This document shows, piece by piece, positions 61,355 to 64,000 of a stretch of DNA of 64,000 bases. The first letter of the stretch is position 1, and each line of letters starts with the position of its first letter. The stretch lies in NCBI RefSeq assembly GCF_039535235.1, contig NZ_BAAAWU010000001.1, forward strand, positions 6,327,001-6,391,000, read 5' to 3'. The position numbers and the translations under genes were made by a program. The notes beneath the pieces were generated by a model. The model had not been told where the DNA came from. It did not search any database and saw only the letters and a list, made by a program, of their open reading frames with translations. The stretch comes from Streptomyces roseoviridis (lineage in GTDB: Bacteria; Actinomycetota; Actinomycetes; Streptomycetales; Streptomycetaceae).

Positions 61355-64000
61355 GTGGCCGCGGGGGCCGAGCTGGGGGAGGCCATGCGCTTTCGCGGGA
61401 AGTCCATCCGCCGGAAGATCGTGGCGTTGCTCCTCGTGCCGCTCGTCTCCCTCACGGGCCTCTGGGGCTTCGCGACGGTCCTCACCGGCCGCGAGGCACG
61501 CCAGCTCCTCGACGTCGCCTACATCGTCGACAAGGTCGGCTACCCCATCGAGGACACCGTCCGCGTCATCCAGAAGGAACGCCGCCAGTCCCTCGTCTAC
61601 CTCGCCGACCCCCGGGCCGCGGACGCCCTCACCGAGCTCCGCGTCCAGCGCGAGGCCACCGACCGCCAGATCGCCCTCATCCGCCGCAACGCCGCCGACC
61701 CCGGCGTACGGGGCGAGATGAGCCCCGTCACCGCGCAGCGGCTGACCTCCGTCCTCGACGCCCTCGACGACCTCTCCTCGCTGCGCCGCTCGGTGGAGAA
61801 CCGCAGCATCGGCCGCATGCAGGCCCTCGACTTCTACAGCCGGCTCGTCGACCCCTGCTACCGCTTCCTCCTGACCCTCCACGCCCTGGAGAACGTCGAG
61901 ATGGACAAGCAGGGCCGCGCCCTCGTCGGAGTCACCCGCGCCCGCGAACTCCTCTCCCGCGAGGACGCCCTCGTCGTCTCCGCGCTCCTCGCCGAACGCG
62001 TCACCACCCAGGAGATCCGCGCGATCACCGACCTGGTCGCCGCCCGCAAGGTGTTCTACGAGGCCAACCTGGAGATCCTGCCCGGCTCCGAACGCCAGCG
62101 CTTCGAGAAGTACTGGACCGGCCCCGAGACCGCGCCGCTGCGCAAGGCGGAGGAGTCCCTCATCACGGCGGGCCCCACCGACAGCCCCCGGACCGTCACC
62201 GCCGAACGCTGGCAGGAGCACGCCACCCCCGTCCTCGACGACCTCGCCCGCGAGAACACCGCCGCCGGCGACCGCTACCAGGATCGGGTCCAGCCCGCCG
62301 CGTACAGCGTGCTGCTCAAGGCCGGCGTCGCCGGCGTCCTCGGCTTCGTCGCCCTCCTCGTCTCCGTCGTCGTCTCCGTCCGCATCGGCCGCGACCTCGT
62401 CCGCGACCTGCGCCTGCTCCGCAAGGAGGCCCAGGAGGTCTCCGGCGTCCGCCTGCCCAGCGTCATGCGCCGGCTCGCCGCCGGCGAGCACGTCGACGTC
62501 GAGACCGAGGTGCCCCACCTGCGGTACGCCGAGGACGAGGTCGGCCAGGTCGGCCAGGCCCTCAACACCCTCCAGCGCGCCGCCGTCGAGGCCGCCGTCA
62601 AGCAGGCCGACATGCGCCGCGGCGTCGCCGAGGTCTTCGTCAACCTCGCCCGCCGCAACCAGGTCCTGCTGCACCGCCAGCTGACCCTCCTCGACACCAT
62701 GGAGCGCCGCACCGAGGACACCGAGGAGCTCGCCGACCTCTTCCGGCTCGACCACCTCACCACCCGCATGCGCCGGCACGCCGAGGGCCTGGTGATCCTC
62801 TCCGGCGCCGCCCCCTCCCGCCAGTGGCGCAAGCCCGTCCAGCTCATGGACGTCGTCCGCGCCGCCGTCGCCGAGGTCGAGGACTACGAGCGCATCGAGG
62901 TCCGCCGGCTGCCCCGGCTCGGCGTCGGCGGCCCCGCCGTCGCCGACCTCACCCATCTGATCGCCGAACTCCTCGAGAACGCCACCGTCTTCTCCCCGCC
63001 GCACACCGCCGTCCAGGTGCTCGGCGAGCGCGTCGCCAACGGCTTCACCCTGGAGATCCACGACCGCGGCCTTGGCATGAACCCCGACGCCCTGCTCGAC
63101 GCCAATCTGCGCCTCGCCGAGACACCCGAGTTCGAACTCTCCGACACCGACCGCCTCGGCCTCTTCGTGGTCAGCCGCCTCGCCCAGCGCCAGAACGTCC
63201 GCGTCTCCCTCCAGCCCTCCCCGTACGGAGGCACCACCGCGGTCGTCTTCATCCCGGCCGCGCTGCTCACCGACGCCCCCGAGACCCAGGGCGCCGGCTT
63301 CCGGCTCGACCGCAAGAGCATGGACCCCCGCACGGCCACGGCCCGCGACGCCGCCGGGCCCGAAGGGCTGACTGGCGGCCGGCCCGCGCTCACCCAGGTC
63401 CGCGACGCCGCCCTGGGCGGCCCCGTCGAGCTGGAGGCCCCGCTGGACGCCGACGGCCTGGAGGACCTCCTCGGCGGCGCGGCCGACCTCCTCGACACCG
63501 AGAGCGAGCGCGGTGGCCTGTTCCGGGCCCGCGAGCACCGCCGCCGCGGCGACCAGCACCAGAGCCAGGGCCAGAAGCAGAAGCAGGGCCAGAAGCAGGG
63601 CCGGCACCAGCAGAGCTCCGAGCGCCCCGGCGGCCGCACGGCCGACGACACCCCCGCCGGGCCGGTCCCGCTGCCCCGCCGCCGCCCGCCGACGCTCGTC
63701 GTCGACCACGGCCGGCGCCTGGACGAACCGGGCCGCGCCCACCCCGGCGCGGGACCGGCCGGCGACCCGGACGGCTCCGGCCCCGGCTCCCGCGCCGACG
63801 ACACGATGGAGTTGGCCCGGGTCCGCCCCGCGCCCACCCTCGTCCCCGTACCGCAGGAGGAGGCGGCCCCGTTCGGCGGGCTGCCCCGCCGCGTCCGCCA
63901 GGCCAGCCTCGCGCCCCAGCTGCGCGCCACCGACGACCGCGCCGGGGACGGGCGGAACCGGGACGGGCGGGACGGGGACCGGAAGGGCGCCACGGCCGGC
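61355..64000 (+). CDS. Nitrate/nitrite-sensor-type histidine kinase (CvnA-like), 3' end missing
   Basis: At least 882 residues; the frame runs off the window. Order: TM1 (IVALLLVPLVSLTGLWGFA), extracytoplasmic NIT-like sensor (about 50-310), TM2 (LLKAGVAGVLGFVALLVSVV), HAMP, a dimerisation helix (NQVLLHRQLTLLDTMERR, DHLTTRMRRHAEGLVIL) and a HATPase_c domain with N box ELLENATVFS and G1 box DRGLGM. The tail is disordered and Gln/Lys-rich (GQKQKQGQKQGRHQQ). Such kinases head conservons (cvnABCD), with a Roadblock protein, a DUF742 protein and a small GTPase expected outside the window. The start is GTG 61355 after GAGGG; ATG 61385 is alternative. Confidence 0.88.
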   Translation, partial: MAAGAELGEAMRFRGKSIRRKIVALLLVPLVSLTGLWGFATVLTGREARQLLDVAYIVDKVGYPIEDTVRVIQKERRQSLVYLADPRAADALTELRVQREATDRQIALIRRNAADPGVRGEMSPVTAQRLTSVLDALDDLSSLRRSVENRSIGRMQALDFYSRLVDPCYRFLLTLHALENVEMDKQGRALVGVTRARELLSREDALVVSALLAERVTTQEIRAITDLVAARKVFYEANLEILPGSERQRFEKYWTGPETAPLRKAEESLITAGPTDSPRTVTAERWQEHATPVLDDLARENTAAGDRYQDRVQPAAYSVLLKAGVAGVLGFVALLVSVVVSVRIGRDLVRDLRLLRKEAQEVSGVRLPSVMRRLAAGEHVDVETEVPHLRYAEDEVGQVGQALNTLQRAAVEAAVKQADMRRGVAEVFVNLARRNQVLLHRQLTLLDTMERRTEDTEELADLFRLDHLTTRMRRHAEGLVILSGAAPSRQWRKPVQLMDVVRAAVAEVEDYERIEVRRLPRLGVGGPAVADLTHLIAELLENATVFSPPHTAVQVLGERVANGFTLEIHDRGLGMNPDALLDANLRLAETPEFELSDTDRLGLFVVSRLAQRQNVRVSLQPSPYGGTTAVVFIPAALLTDAPETQGAGFRLDRKSMDPRTATARDAAGPEGLTGGRPALTQVRDAALGGPVELEAPLDADGLEDLLGGAADLLDTESERGGLFRAREHRRRGDQHQSQGQKQKQGQKQGRHQQSSERPGGRTADDTPAGPVPLPRRRPPTLVVDHGRRLDEPGRAHPGAGPAGDPDGSGPGSRADDTMELARVRPAPTLVPVPQEEAAPFGGLPRRVRQASLAPQLRATDDRAGDGRNRDGRDGDRKGATAG

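Noticed and set aside
61064..63742. 892-residue minus-strand frame
   Set aside because: It lies antisense to the histidine kinase, whose domains are clear on the plus strand.

Overview
The window is high-GC actinobacterial DNA and almost certainly a Streptomyces chromosome. The evidence is the GC-saturated third codon positions, frequent GTG starts behind GGAGG-type ribosome sites, GTGA/ATGA stop-start overlaps, an rbpA gene with a sigma-R-type promoter, a chitinase promoter carrying DasR-type dre elements, a conservon-type histidine kinase and a polyprenol-phosphate mannose synthase. The gene order (rbpA, fxsA, ppm1, acyl-CoA dehydrogenase, hisG, hisE, rib operon, chitinase) looks like core chromosome rather than an island. 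No tRNA, rRNA, CRISPR array, insertion sequence or integrase was found.

1-16.7 kb: end of a barstar gene, the GMP-reductase-like guaB1, an acetyltransferase and an SGNH hydrolase. Next is a probable L-lysine catabolic island: a cationic amino-acid permease, an Lrp/AsnC regulator, davA (5-aminovaleramidase) and davB (lysine 2-monooxygenase). The regions upstream of the permease and of davA carry the same three-copy GCAA-centred motif with nearly identical spacing, which suggests one shared regulator. Then come a DUF5995 gene, an NCS2 permease, a divergent MFS/ROK pair around a palindrome, and a secreted GH18 chitinase whose promoter contains two dre-like elements.

16.9-26 kb: an FMN riboswitch drives ribD-ribE-ribM-ribBA-ribH, followed by hisE-hisG, a PH-domain membrane protein and two coupled CNNM/CorC-type membrane proteins. 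A cluster of about a dozen GGATCC words follows, and a small second cluster lies near 40.5 kb.

26-45 kb: a TPR/AAA+ ATPase, a nucleoside-kinase-like protein, a Tat-type secreted C39-like peptidase, an acyl-CoA dehydrogenase, an Lrp regulator, an amidohydrolase, ppm1, fxsA, rbpA and a UMF1-type MFS protein. A GDPD gene and a yczE gene, overlapping and adjacent, each carry a single-base frameshift. A divergent MocR regulator follows, then a FtsK-like protein whose Walker A lysine is replaced by threonine, paired with a 64-residue membrane protein.

45-64 kb: ankyrin and HEAT-repeat proteins, then the 5-oxoprolinase genes pxpABC with an MFS transporter and a divergent FadR-type regulator around an inverted repeat. 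A diverged copy of the pxpC 3' end lies just downstream of pxpC. The most striking locus is the four-gene operon at 52.5-60.5 kb. It encodes a 508-residue probable kleisin-like protein, a 226-residue Ala/Pro-rich disordered protein, a 298-residue MukE-like candidate and a 1620-residue SMC/MukB-like ATPase. It resembles a MukBEF/Wadjet-type condensin but has no nuclease subunit beside it and an unusual Walker B (D-N-P). The window ends inside a nitrate/nitrite-sensor-type histidine kinase that probably opens a conservon.
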